Of a DNA stretch of 64,000 nt, positions 56,392 to 64,000 are shown piece by piece. Every line of letters starts with the position of its first letter. Position 1 is the first letter of the stretch. The notes under the pieces are model-generated. The model searched no databases. It worked only from the letters and a program-made list of their open reading frames with translations, and was not told the origin of the DNA. Source of the stretch: Streptomyces sp. NBC_01235 (GTDB taxonomy: Bacteria; Actinomycetota; Actinomycetes; Streptomycetales; Streptomycetaceae); NCBI RefSeq assembly GCF_035989285.1, contig NZ_CP108513.1, forward strand, positions 7,254,001-7,318,000, in the 5' to 3' direction. The position numbers were made by a program, and so were the translations under genes.

Positions 56392-59325
56392 TCAGCCGTC
56401 CGCGGGCTCCGCGGCGGCCGTCGCCTTGCGGGGGCGACGCACCCTCGGCTTCGCCTCGGCCTCGGCGGCGGGGGCCTCGGCCGGGGCCGGCGCGGTGGCG
56501 GCGGTCTTGCGGGTGCGGCGGGGCCTGGCGGGCTCCGCCTCCTGCGTGGCCTGGGCCGGGATGTCGGCCGTGGCCTTGGCCGCCGTCTTGCGGGTGCGGC
56601 GCGGCTTGGCCTCGGTGGCCTCCGCGACCGGCTCCGCCGTCGACGCCTCCGTCGCCGGGGCCGTGGCCTTGGCGACGGTCTTGCGGGTGCGGCGAGGCTT
56701 CGCCTCCGTACCCTCGGCCGTGTCGACCGCGGCCTCGGCCGGAGCCGCTGCCTTACGGGTGCGGCGGGGCTTGACCTCGGCCTCGGTGGCTTCCGGGGCT
56801 TCGACCGTAGCTGCGGCCGTGGCCGCCGCCGTCTTGCGCGTGCGGCGCGGCTTGGCCTCGGTGGCCTCGACCGTGTCCACGGCGGCTTCGGCCGGGGCCG
56901 TCGCCTTGCGGGTGGTGCGGCGGCGCGGCTTGGCCTCCGCGCCCTCGGCCGTGTCGATGGCTGCGTCGGCGGGAGCCGCGGCAGCGGCCGGAGCCGCTGC
57001 CTTACGGGTGCGGCGCGGCTTGGCGGGCTCCGCCTCCTGCGTGGCCTGGGCCGGGATGTCGGCCGTGGTGACCATCGTCTCGGGCTCGGCGGCCTTGCGG
57101 GTGGTGCGGCGGCGCGGCTTGGCCTCGGTCGCTTCGACGGTGTCGACGGCGGTCTCGGCGGTGGCGGCCGTCTTGCGGGTGCGGCGCGGCTTGGCCTCGG
57201 GCTCGACGGCCGTGGTGGCCTCCGGGGCCTCGACGGTCTCGACCACGGCTTCGGCCGGAGCGGTCGCCTTGCGGGTGGTGCGGCGGCGCGGCTTGGCCTC
57301 GGTCGCTTCGACGGCGGTCTCGGCGGTGGCGGCCGTCTTGCGGGTGCGGCGCGGCTTGGCCTCGGGCTCGACGGCCGTGGTGGCCTCCGGGGCCTCGACG
57401 GTCTCGACCACGGCTTCGGCCGGAGCCGTCGCCTTGCGGGTGCGACGACGCGGCTTGGCCTCCGTCACCTCAGCGACCTCGGGTGCCTCCGTGGCCTCCA
57501 CCGTGTCGATGGCGGTCTCGGCGGCGGCCGTCTTGCGGGTACGGCGGCGGCGCGGCTGCGCCGGGATCTCCGGAGCGGTCTCCGCGGTGTCGAGGGCCGG
57601 GCGCTCCGCCGTCGTGACGGCCGCCTCGGCGGCCTCGGTGACGGGCTCGACGGCCATCTCACTGGTCGTCACAGCCGCCGCGACGGCGGCCTCCTGCCCG
57701 GACCCACTGCGCGTACGGCGCCGACGGCGCGGGGTGCGCGGGCCGGCGGCCTCCTCCGTCACGGACGTCGGCTCGGCCACGGGGGCCTGAACGGGGGCCT
57801 GCTCCGGCGCCGTGGTGGCGACGGGCGCCGACGTCGTGTCGAGCGGGGAGCCGTTGCGCGTACGGCGACGGCGACGCGGCGTACGGGCGGCACGCTCGCG
57901 CTCGTCGGCACCGGAACGCTCGCCGGCACCGGAACGGGAGTCGCCCCGGCCGCCGCGCTCGTTCCGGCCGCCGCGCTCGCCCCGGCCGCCGCGCTCGTTC
58001 CGGCCGCCCCGGTCACCGCGACCGCGCCCACCGCGGCCGCCCGGCTCGCCCAGGTCCTCCAGCTCCTCCGCGTCGAGCCCGGCACGGGTGCGCTCCGCGC
58101 GCGGCAGGACACCCTTGGTGCCCGCGGGGATGCCGAGCTCCTCGTAGAAGTGCGGGGAGGTGGAGTACGTCTCCGGCGGGTCGCTGAAGTCGAGCTCCAG
58201 CGCCTTGTTGATGAGCTGCCAGCGCGGGATGTCGTCCCAGTCGACGAGGGTGATCGCGATGCCCTTGGCGCCCGCGCGGCCGGTACGGCCGATGCGGTGC
58301 AGGTACGTCTTCTCGTCCTCGGGGGACTGGTAGTTGATGACGTGGGTGACGCCCTCGACGTCGATGCCGCGGGCGGCGACGTCGGTGCAGACGAGCACGT
58401 CGACCTTGCCGTTGCGGAAGGCGCGCAGGGCCTGCTCGCGGGCGCCCTGGCCGAGGTCGCCGTGGACCGCGCCGGAGGCGAAGCCGCGCTGCTGGAGCTG
58501 GTCGGCCAGATCGGCCGCAGTGCGCTTGGTACGGCAGAACACCATGACCAGGCCGCGGCCCTCGGCCTGCAGGATGCGCGCGACCATCTCGGGCTTGTCC
58601 ATGTTGTGCGCGCGGTACACGTGCTGCTTGGTGTTCGCGACGGTCCTGCCCGCGTCGTCCGGCGACGTGGCGTTGATGTGCGTGGGCTGCGACATGTAGC
58701 GGCGCGCGAGGCTGATGACCGCGCCCGGCATGGTCGCCGAGAACAGCATGGTCTGACGCTTCACCGGAAGCATGTTGATGATCTTCTCGACGTCGGGCAG
58801 GAAGCCCAGGTCGAGCATCTCGTCGGCCTCGTCGAGGACGAGCGACTTGATGTGCTTGAGGTCGAGCTTCTTCTGGCCCGCGAGGTCCAGCAGTCGGCCC
58901 GGGGTGCCGACGACGACGTCGACGCCCTTCTTCAGGGCCTCGACCTGGGGCTCGTAGGCCCGGCCGCCGTAGATGGCGAGGACGCGCACGTTGCGCACCT
59001 TGCCCGCGGTCAGCAGGTCGTTGGTGACCTGCGTGCAGAGCTCGCGCGTAGGGACGACGACGAGGGCCTGCGGGGCGTCGGTGAGGGCCTCGGGCTTGGC
59101 GCGGCCGGCCTCGACGTCGGCGGGGACGGTCACGCGCTCGAGGAGCGGGAGGCCGAAGCCCAGCGTCTTGCCGGTGCCGGTCTTGGCCTGGCCGATGACG
59201 TCCGTGCCCGACAGGGCCACGGGGAGCGTCATCTCCTGGATGGGGAAGGGGGTGGTGATGCCGACGGCCTCAAGGGCCTCGGCGGTCTCGGAAAGGATTC
59301 CGAGCTCTCGAAACGTCGTAGTCAG
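56392..59325 (-). CDS. DEAD-box RNA helicase with a very long Arg/Lys-rich repeat tail
   Basis: An ATP-dependent RNA helicase of about 977 aa. The core (about 1-430) has TFRELGILSETAEALEAVG, the Q motif, Walker A AKTGTGKT, DEAD (VLDEADEMLDLG), SAT, and HRIGRTGRAG. The tail (about 430-977) has RGG/RGER clusters and then over fifteen repeats around PRR(T)RK alternating with acidic Ala/Glu/Thr blocks. It may hold RNA or ribosomes. The in-frame Met at 59439 gives a poor basic extension, whereas CTG at 59325 has AGAGG upstream and gives LTTTFRELG, the usual beginning of relatives. The start codon is thus uncertain. Confidence 0.88.
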   Translation of the reverse strand: MTTTFRELGILSETAEALEAVGITTPFPIQEMTLPVALSGTDVIGQAKTGTGKTLGFGLPLLERVTVPADVEAGRAKPEALTDAPQALVVVPTRELCTQVTNDLLTAGKVRNVRVLAIYGGRAYEPQVEALKKGVDVVVGTPGRLLDLAGQKKLDLKHIKSLVLDEADEMLDLGFLPDVEKIINMLPVKRQTMLFSATMPGAVISLARRYMSQPTHINATSPDDAGRTVANTKQHVYRAHNMDKPEMVARILQAEGRGLVMVFCRTKRTAADLADQLQQRGFASGAVHGDLGQGAREQALRAFRNGKVDVLVCTDVAARGIDVEGVTHVINYQSPEDEKTYLHRIGRTGRAGAKGIAITLVDWDDIPRWQLINKALELDFSDPPETYSTSPHFYEELGIPAGTKGVLPRAERTRAGLDAEELEDLGEPGGRGGRGRGDRGGRNERGGRGERGGRNERGGRGDSRSGAGERSGADERERAARTPRRRRRTRNGSPLDTTSAPVATTAPEQAPVQAPVAEPTSVTEEAAGPRTPRRRRRTRSGSGQEAAVAAAVTTSEMAVEPVTEAAEAAVTTAERPALDTAETAPEIPAQPRRRRTRKTAAAETAIDTVEATEAPEVAEVTEAKPRRRTRKATAPAEAVVETVEAPEATTAVEPEAKPRRTRKTAATAETAVEATEAKPRRRTTRKATAPAEAVVETVEAPEATTAVEPEAKPRRTRKTAATAETAVDTVEATEAKPRRRTTRKAAEPETMVTTADIPAQATQEAEPAKPRRTRKAAAPAAAAAPADAAIDTAEGAEAKPRRRTTRKATAPAEAAVDTVEATEAKPRRTRKTAAATAAATVEAPEATEAEVKPRRTRKAAAPAEAAVDTAEGTEAKPRRTRKTVAKATAPATEASTAEPVAEATEAKPRRTRKTAAKATADIPAQATQEAEPARPRRTRKTAATAPAPAEAPAAEAEAKPRVRRPRKATAAAEPADG
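57093..57440 (-). repeat. In-frame duplication of a 174-bp unit in the helicase tail
   Basis: The block at about 57093-57266 recurs at about 57267-57440, offset 174 bp before and 165 bp after a 9-bp indel. GGCCTCGGTCGCTTCGACGG is found at 57121 and 57295, and the following 110 bases are nearly identical. The duplicated part encodes about 58 residues of the PRR(T)RK tail. Confidence 0.8.
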
Positions 59326-59752
59326 GGTGCTGCCTCTTCTGTGTGCGCGGTGCGAGGCGAGCGCGGGGGTCTTTGACGGACCGTGCCGGGGGACGTCGGC
59401 TGCCCTACGGGCTGCCCTGGGGGCACTGCCGTATGGCACGGGACCTCTGCCGACGCTCTAGCGCTCGTACCGCTGAGGGGTTCCCTCCGATCGTCGTACG
59501 CACAGTGCCGTACGGTCAGGGAGGGCTGTCGGGTCGGAGCCGATCGGGCCACCGACCGGGCATCCTCATACGTGCGGCCCGTCGAATATTCGGCAGGCGC
59601 ATTACCACCATACCCCGGAATCGTGCACACGCGATGGCCGATTCGGTCACGTTGTGGTTGTCACAGTGCCGGACGCGGTTCCGTACGTCTTCGTTGTCAC
59701 ACTGACTGACCAGGGACTTCCACCGTGCGGCGAGCGGGCTATTGTGCGCTTC
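59326..59752. promoter_or_regulatory. Divergent region between helicase and ferritin-like genes
   Basis: This 427-bp stretch has no supportable gene. It must carry promoters for both genes. The right part (59560-59710) is less GC-rich; near the ferritin-like gene TTGTGGTTGTCACAGTGCC and TTGTCACACTGACTGACC share TTGTCACA-type words. No terminator or riboswitch was recognised. Confidence 0.4.
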
Positions 59753-60481
59753 ATGACGACCTCTGACAAGCCTGAGAACACCACCACCGGAATCGCCGCC
59801 CAGGACTGGGCGAAGGCCTCCGCCGACCCGCAGTACCAGGCCGCGGTCGTGGACCTGCTGGGTGCGTTGGCGTACGGCGAGCTGGCGGCGTTCGAGCGGC
59901 TCGCGGAGGACGCCAAGCTGGCGCCCACGCTGGAGGACAAGGCGGAGCTGGCCAAGATGGCGTCCGCCGAGTTCCACCACTTCGAGCGGCTGCGCGACCG
60001 GCTCACGGAGATCGGCGAGGAGCCGACGCTGGCGATGGAGCCGTTCGTCGCCGCGCTCGACGGCTTCCACCGGCAGACGGCACCCTCGGACTGGCTGGAG
60101 GGCCTCGTCAAGGCGTACGTCGGCGACTCGATCGCCAGCGACTTCTACCGTGAGGTCGCGGCGCGCCTGGACAGCGACACCCGCGCCCTGGTGCTGGCCG
60201 TGCTCGACGACACCGGACACGCCGGCTTCGCCGTGGACCGGGTGCGTGCCGCGATCGACGCGGAGCCGCGAGTCGGCGGCCGGCTCGCGCTGTGGGCGAG
60301 GCGGCTGATGGGCGAGGCCCTGTCGCAGTCCCAGCGGGTGGTCGCGGACCGCGACGCGCTGTCGACGATGCTCGTGGGCGGCGTCGCGGACGGCTTCGAC
60401 CTCGCCGAGGTGGGCCGGATGTTCTCCCGGATCACCGAGGCGCACACGAAGCGGATGGCGGCGCTGGGGCTGGCGGCCTAA
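59753..60481 (+). CDS. Ferritin-like fold protein (MiaE_2 type)
   Basis: A 242-aa helical protein starting MTTSDKPENTTTGIAAQDWA. It has the four-helix pattern of a ferritin-like fold with metal-type residues E and H in LLGALAYGELAAFERLAEDA and KMASAEFHHFERLRDRLTEI, and in AYVGDSIASDFYREVAARLD and VLDDTGHAGFAVDRVRAAID. MiaE-like enzymes hydroxylate a modified tRNA base; whether this member does so is unknown. The ATG at 59753 is just before the family region. The place beside the helicase and DUF3107 is also found in mycobacteria. Confidence 0.85.
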   Translation: MTTSDKPENTTTGIAAQDWAKASADPQYQAAVVDLLGALAYGELAAFERLAEDAKLAPTLEDKAELAKMASAEFHHFERLRDRLTEIGEEPTLAMEPFVAALDGFHRQTAPSDWLEGLVKAYVGDSIASDFYREVAARLDSDTRALVLAVLDDTGHAGFAVDRVRAAIDAEPRVGGRLALWARRLMGEALSQSQRVVADRDALSTMLVGGVADGFDLAEVGRMFSRITEAHTKRMAALGLAA

Positions 60482-60499
60482 GGCGCACCCGCGCCCGGC

Positions 60500-60769
60500 T
60501 TACGCCGGGGCCGATCGTCGCCGGAGTCTGCCGGCCGGGCGCAGCAGCAGGGAGAGCGAGGCGGCGGAGACGATCGCCGCGCCGAGAAGGCTCGGCAGGA
60601 TGGTGCCGGGGCCCAGCGCGCTGTGGGTGACGAAGTCACCGAACAGGGCTCCGGCGACTCCCGTCGCGAGGACGAGGGTGCGGACCGGCAGGCGGTGGGA
60701 GAGGCGGTGGACCGCCGTCCACGCGAGCACGATACCGAGCACAGCGGAGCCGAGCGCTTCCAAGATCAT
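60500..60769 (-). CDS. Small membrane protein (about 89 aa)
   Basis: Start at 60769: MILEALGSAVLGIVLAWTAV, then TLVLATGVAGALFGDFVTHS and LLGAAIVSAASLSLLLRPAG. It has three hydrophobic segments, with a Gly-rich middle as in GlsB/YeaQ/YmgE-like proteins, and a basic tail RRRSAPA. The upstream GGGAGGGACCC is a good ribosome-binding site. It is convergent with the ferritin-like gene. Function unknown. Confidence 0.75.
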   Translation of the reverse strand: MILEALGSAVLGIVLAWTAVHRLSHRLPVRTLVLATGVAGALFGDFVTHSALGPGTILPSLLGAAIVSAASLSLLLRPAGRLRRRSAPA

Positions 60770-60945
60770 GTGGGTCCCTCCCGGACGGCGGGGCTGTGCG
60801 CCAAGGTCGTAGCCGGTCATACCCGTGACCTGCGGAATGCAATCCTCCTCTGTGGTCGAGTTGTGTTCCATCTGTGGAGAGAACGCCGACAGCGAACACG
60901 CGGGCGGACGGAAGAACGGAAGAGAGCCCGGCAGCCGGGCGGACG

Positions 60946-60987
60946 GAAGAGGGGCCCGGCGACCGAACGGTCACCGGGCCCCTCTTC
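60946..60987 (-). terminator. Hairpin downstream of DUF3107
   Basis: GAAGAGGGGCCCGGCGACC (60946-60964) pairs with GGTCACCGGGCCCCTCTTC (60969-60987) with one mismatch and a GAAC loop. It lies 10 bp beyond the DUF3107 stop. Confidence 0.85.
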
Positions 60988-60997
60988 GTCGCTTCGT

Positions 60998-61225
60998 CTA
61001 CAGTGCGCCGAAGCCCACCTTGCGCGGGGCGGGCTCGCCCAGCTCGACGTAGGCCAGACGGTCGGCCGGAACCAGGACCTTGCGGCCGTGCTGGTCCACG
61101 AGGCTGAGCAGCTGCGACTTCCCGGCCAGTGCCTCGGCCACCACGCGCTCGACCTCCTCGGGAGTCTGACCGCTCTCCAGAACGATCTCGCGAGGCGCGT
61201 GCAGCACGCCGATCTTGACCTCCAC
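60998..61225 (-). CDS. DUF3107 micro-protein
   Basis: A 75-aa protein with a GTG start at 61225, MEVKIGVLHAPREIVLESGQ then TPEEVERVVAEALAGKSQLL, ending PRKVGFGAL. It is highly conserved in actinobacteria (counterpart of Rv3208A, from memory). A beta-alpha-beta fold is likely. Function unknown. The TetR gene stands directly upstream, and a terminator follows. Confidence 0.9.
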   Translation of the reverse strand: MEVKIGVLHAPREIVLESGQTPEEVERVVAEALAGKSQLLSLVDQHGRKVLVPADRLAYVELGEPAPRKVGFGAL

Positions 61226-61372
61226 GGCTATGTCCCTCCGACGGTCATGAGGTGCGCGGGCGTCCGCGCCGTACGCTGCACACACTAGCCCGGTGAGGGG
61301 ACGTACACGGTGCGGCCGTCCACGCCAGGAGCGAACAACGAGCGGGAACAAACGGCCGAGCGCCCCCGCGGG

Positions 61373-62014
61373 TCAGTGTTGATCGGTGCCGTGCAGCGGG
61401 AAACCGGCGATGCCCCGCCAGGCCAGCGAGGCCAGCAGCTGCACCGCCTGGTCGCGCGGGACGCTGCGGTCGCTGTGCAGCCAGGACCTGGCCACGACCT
61501 GCGCGAGGCCGCCCAGACCCGAGGCGAGCAGCATCGACTCCGCGCGCGAGAGGCCGGTGTCCTCGGCGATGACCTCGCAGATCGCCTCGGCGCACTCGGT
61601 GGTGACCTTGTCGACGCGCTCGCGCACCGCGGGCTCGTTCGTCAGGTCCGACTCGAAGACCAGACGGAAGGCGCCGCCGTCGTCCTCCACGTACGCGAAG
61701 TACGCGTCCATGGTGGCCCGCACGCGCTGCTTGTTGTCGCTCGTCGAGGCGAGCGCACCGCGCACGGCCTGGATGAGGGACTCGCAGTGCTGGTCCAGCA
61801 GGGCGAGATAGAGGTCGAGCTTGCCGGGGAAGTGCTGGTAGAGCACCGGCTTGCTGACGCCGGCCCGCTCGGCGATGTCGTCCATCGCGGCCGAGTGATA
61901 GCCCTGTGCGACGAAGACTTCCTGGGCGGCGCCCAGCAGCTGGTTCCGTCGGGCACGGCGCGGCAGGCGTGTGCCCCGCGGGCGCGCCGCCTCTGTCTGC
62001 TCGATGGCTGTCAC
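61373..62014 (-). CDS. TetR/AcrR family transcriptional regulator
   Basis: A 213-aa regulator. The start is taken as GTG at 62014 (VTAIEQTEAARP) because GGGAGGCGGC is at the right spacing; an ATG at 62038 would place that sequence inside the gene. The helix-turn-helix is QEVFVAQGYHSAAMDDIAER followed by AGVSKPVLYQHFPGKLDLYL. The C-terminal part has the ligand/dimer helices (YFAYVEDDGGAFRLVFESDL). The target may be itself or the neighbours. It corresponds to Rv3208 in the conserved order. Confidence 0.9.
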   Translation of the reverse strand: MTAIEQTEAARPRGTRLPRRARRNQLLGAAQEVFVAQGYHSAAMDDIAERAGVSKPVLYQHFPGKLDLYLALLDQHCESLIQAVRGALASTSDNKQRVRATMDAYFAYVEDDGGAFRLVFESDLTNEPAVRERVDKVTTECAEAICEVIAEDTGLSRAESMLLASGLGGLAQVVARSWLHSDRSVPRDQAVQLLASLAWRGIAGFPLHGTDQH

Positions 62015-62194
62015 GCCGCCTCCCAAAGTCGTCCTCATGCGGTGAGCGCCGCGCCGCCATCGTACTTTTCGGTAACCGTGCTGTGCGCGGTGCGAGCGCA
62101 GAATTTCACGGACCGGACGTCGGCAAAAGCGGTAGAGATGGTTTTGAACCGGTATCTTCCGGGCATACTCCGGCCCGCTCCAGCTTGGTGCCGG

Positions 62195-62413
62195 TCAGCG
62201 ATAGTCGTCCTCGTCGAGTGAGACGACGCGAGCCTGTTCGACGCGATCGGCCTCGTTGGCTTGGGCGGGGTCCACGTCCTCCAGGGGGTCGTCGCGCTCC
62301 GGTGTGACGTCCGTGTACTGCTCGGCGGCGTCGTTCTCCGGCGCCTCGACGTCGATCTCCCCGAAGTCGTCGTCCTCTTCGAACGTCTCCGGGTCGGTGG
62401 GGTCAACGGCCAT
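62195..62413 (-). CDS. Small acidic conserved protein (72 aa)
   Basis: MAVDPTDPETFEEDDDFGEI then DVEAPENDAAEQYTDVTPER, ending VVSLDEDDYR. Nearly a third of residues are Asp or Glu. The GAAGGGAGCC upstream of 62413 is a good ribosome-binding site. It is probably disordered; no family is recognised beyond conservation in Streptomyces. It lies between the TetR and alpha/beta hydrolase genes. Confidence 0.7.
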   Translation of the reverse strand: MAVDPTDPETFEEDDDFGEIDVEAPENDAAEQYTDVTPERDDPLEDVDPAQANEADRVEQARVVSLDEDDYR

Positions 62414-62653
62414 GGTGGGCTCCCTTCCTCCGAACGTCCCTGCGAGCTGCAGGGCAACAAGCGGGTGCCCTCGGTACGAGCCTAGGAGACACCCGTTTCG
62501 GACGCTATGCGATCCGTATGCGGAGTGCCCCTGATTCGCGCCGGTATGGCGAGGGAGCGGTGCCGGTGCGGTGTGGGTCTCGACATGCGTTGGACCCGCG
62601 TGTGTGACGGCGAACACACAAGGCCGTGCGTGATCGTCTCGTAACATTGCCGC

Positions 62654-63631
62654 ATGTCTTCGACCGAGCTGCCCTCCGTGCCGCCCACCAGTGTGCTGCC
62701 GAAGGCGATCGCAGTGCGGGTCGCCGAGGGCGAGCGGCTCCGGTCGGCGAGGCTGCCGGGCGTCACGCTGGCGATCCGTTCCAGGCCGCCCGCGCGCGAG
62801 GGGCTCGAGCCGGCACTGTACGTGCACGGCCTGGGCGGTTCCTCGCAGAACTGGTCGGCGCTGATGGCGCTGCTCGACGGGGTCGTGGCGAGCGAGGCCG
62901 TCGATCTGCCGGGCTTCGGCGACTCCCCGCCACCGGACGACGGCAACTACTCCATCACGGCACACGCGCGTGCCGTGATCCGCCACCTCGACGCCGCCGA
63001 CCGCGGGCCCGTCCACCTCTTCGGCAACTCCCTCGGCGGCGCGGTGTCCACGCGCGTGGCCGCGGTCCGGCCCGACCTCGTGCGGACGCTGACGCTGGTC
63101 TCGCCCGCGCTGCCCGAGCTGCGTGTCCAGCGGACCGCGGTGCCCACGGGTCTGGTCGGCCTGCCCGGCGTGGCCGCGCTCTTCAGCCGGTTCACCCGGG
63201 AGTGGACGGCCGAACAGCGCGTCCGCGGCGTCACGGCGCTCTGCTACGGCGATCCCGGGCGGGTCTCGCCGGAGGCGTTCCGCCACGCGGTGGAGGAACT
63301 GGAGCGACGGCTGCAACTGCCGTACTTCTGGGACGCGTTGACGCGCTCCACGCGCGGGCTGCTCAGCGCGTACACGCTGGGCGGCCAGCACGGGCTGTGG
63401 CGCCAGGCCGAGCGCATCCTCGCCCCGACGCTCCTCGTCTACGGCGGCCGCGACCAGCTCGTCGGCTTCCGCATGGCCCAGCGGGCCGCCCGCTCCTTCC
63501 GTGACTCCCGACTGCTCACGCTGCCGGACGCCGGGCACGTGGCGATGATGGAGTACCCCGAGACGGTGGCGACGGCGGTCCGCGAGCTCCTCGCCGAGAC
63601 CGCGACCACGACCGAGACCGCGGGGGGCTGA
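62654..63631 (+). CDS. Alpha/beta hydrolase
   Basis: A 325-aa hydrolase. It has the oxyanion motif LYVHGLGGSSQNWSALMALL, the nucleophile elbow FGNSLGGAVSTRVAAVRPDL, the acid in VYGGRDQLVGFRMAQ and the His in LPDAGHVAMMEYPE. The triad is complete. The start at 62654 is well placed. The end is a run of TTTETAGG. It lies between the acidic protein and the probable DUF3152 gene, which is also the order found in other actinobacteria. The substrate is unknown. Confidence 0.88.
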   Translation: MSSTELPSVPPTSVLPKAIAVRVAEGERLRSARLPGVTLAIRSRPPAREGLEPALYVHGLGGSSQNWSALMALLDGVVASEAVDLPGFGDSPPPDDGNYSITAHARAVIRHLDAADRGPVHLFGNSLGGAVSTRVAAVRPDLVRTLTLVSPALPELRVQRTAVPTGLVGLPGVAALFSRFTREWTAEQRVRGVTALCYGDPGRVSPEAFRHAVEELERRLQLPYFWDALTRSTRGLLSAYTLGGQHGLWRQAERILAPTLLVYGGRDQLVGFRMAQRAARSFRDSRLLTLPDAGHVAMMEYPETVATAVRELLAETATTTETAGG

Positions 63632-63638
63632 GGCCGAC

Positions 63639-64000
63639 GTGGGACGCCACAGCCGGCGTGGACCGGCGCCCAAGGGCGCCGCGAAAGGCGTCCCCAAGGG
63701 CGCGTCGCAGGAGGCTTCCCCAGGGCCTGCGCAAGGGGGCACCCGGGGCGCCCGCACCGAGGCCCCGACCCCGCCCCCGGGCTACGACGGCACCCCCGCG
63801 CGCGGAGTGCCCCGCTTCCCCGACGGGACGCCCGCCCACGGGTTCCCGCAGGTGCGGGGCGGCCACCCCGAACAGCGAGAAACCGGGGGCGGCTGGGGTG
63901 ACTTGAGAGGACGCCAGACGGGTACCGGGCAGCCCGTGATACCGCGTCAGCGACCGATGCCTCCGGGCGGCCCGCGCCAGGGCCCCCGTCAGGGCCCGCG
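63639..64000 (+). CDS. Probable DUF3152 protein, N-terminal part (runs off the window)
   Basis: A GTG at 63639 opens a frame that is still open at the window end: VGRHSRRGPAPKGAAKGVPK, then a Pro/Gly/Arg-rich linker with PQVRGGHPEQRETGGGWG. This Arg/Pro-rich start is the usual cytoplasmic tail of Streptomyces DUF3152 proteins (zinc-metalloprotease-like, anchored in the membrane). The diagnostic domain lies beyond the window. In mycobacteria a DUF3152 gene (Rv3207c) lies next to the TetR/DUF3107 genes, which supports the call. Confidence 0.65.
   Translation, partial: MGRHSRRGPAPKGAAKGVPKGASQEASPGPAQGGTRGARTEAPTPPPGYDGTPARGVPRFPDGTPAHGFPQVRGGHPEQRETGGGWGDLRGRQTGTGQPVIPRQRPMPPGGPRQGPRQGP

Noticed and set aside
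57093..57440. CRISPR or satellite array in the helicase tail
   Set aside because: No unique spacers; the duplication preserves codons and lies within a gene.
56071..59376. 1101-codon plus-strand frame opposite the helicase
   Set aside because: Mostly Arg/Leu/Gly repeats produced by the complement of the helicase tail; the minus strand has all DEAD-box motifs.
1..64000. tRNA, rRNA or other known structured RNA genes
   Set aside because: Reading both strands I found no cloverleaf with the conserved TTCGAATC-type arm and no rRNA segments. A covariance-model scan would be needed to exclude small RNAs.

Overview
The window is a stretch of Streptomyces chromosome. GC content and third-position GC are very high, GTG starts and 4-bp start/stop overlaps are common, and several loci are actinobacterial hallmarks: mshB (mycothiol), dapC/dapE, a bldK-type peptide importer, a DUF397/anti-sigma-ATPase pair, a sigma/anti-sigma/HtrA/TatB block and DUF3117/DUF3107 micro-proteins. 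From memory it matches the S. coelicolor region running from bldK past mshB. No rRNA, tRNA or CRISPR array was recognised.

Layout. (1) 1-9.9 kb: two back-to-back oligopeptide ABC importers. A bldK-like operon reads leftwards (permease, Tat-type lipoprotein, partial permease; its ATPases lie outside), and a complete five-gene importer reads rightwards and ends at a strong hairpin. (2) 10-12.5 kb: an S9 dipeptidyl-peptidase-like enzyme and a 64-residue membrane protein. (3) 12.5-15.6 kb: an accessory patch with a decayed WhiJ-type locus (DUF397 and anti-sigma-like ATPase, each broken by a single-base frameshift), a winged-helix protein, and an Rpn-like PD-(D/E)XK protein followed by a detached duplicate of its tail. 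(4) 15.6-19.7 kb: mshB with DUF6113, then an 853-residue bitopic protein with a disordered cytoplasmic half and an extracellular peptidoglycan-binding half. (5) 19.7-23.3 kb: a translationally coupled ABC exporter plus DesK/DesR-like two-component system behind a perfect palindrome. (6) 23.4-33.9 kb: SirB1/transglutaminase-like protein, GNAT, fdxA-dapC, secreted and lysozyme-fold proteins, dapE, LOG, FolP-like, DivIVA-domain protein, tagA and an enoyl-CoA hydratase. (7) 34.3-41.6 kb: DUF3117, O-methyltransferase, then ECF sigma, zinc anti-sigma, HtrA protease and TatB, with two candidate ECF promoters upstream of the sigma gene. (8) 41.6-48.5 kb: Mrp/ApbC, DUF1003, MgtE_N/CBS, a lipoprotein, CorA and a SUFU-domain protein. 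(9) 48.5-56.3 kb: MFS exporter, DUF6758, PHP phosphoesterase, MarC, NYN RNase-like protein, a broken IS5-type element and two alpha/beta hydrolases. (10) 56.4-64 kb: a DEAD-box helicase with a huge Arg/Lys-rich repeat tail, ferritin-like protein, small membrane protein, DUF3107, TetR, an acidic micro-protein, an alpha/beta hydrolase and the start of a probable DUF3152 protein.

How the genes fit together. Most of 15.6-47 kb follows, from memory, the gene order around M. tuberculosis Rv1170-Rv1239 (mshB ... fdxC, aminotransferase, dapE, LOG, folP2, tagA, Rv1211, methyltransferase, sigE-rseA-htrA-tatB, mrp, MgtE-like, corA). The last 8 kb resembles Rv3206-Rv3211. The themes are envelope homeostasis (peptide import, DAP synthesis, peptidoglycan-binding and lysozyme-fold proteins, envelope-stress sigma with HtrA, Tat) and metal/redox homeostasis (mycothiol, Fe-S carrier, Mg2+ transport). 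The places that depart from this order are 12.5-15.6 kb and 53.6-55.3 kb, and these carry the decayed and mobile material.
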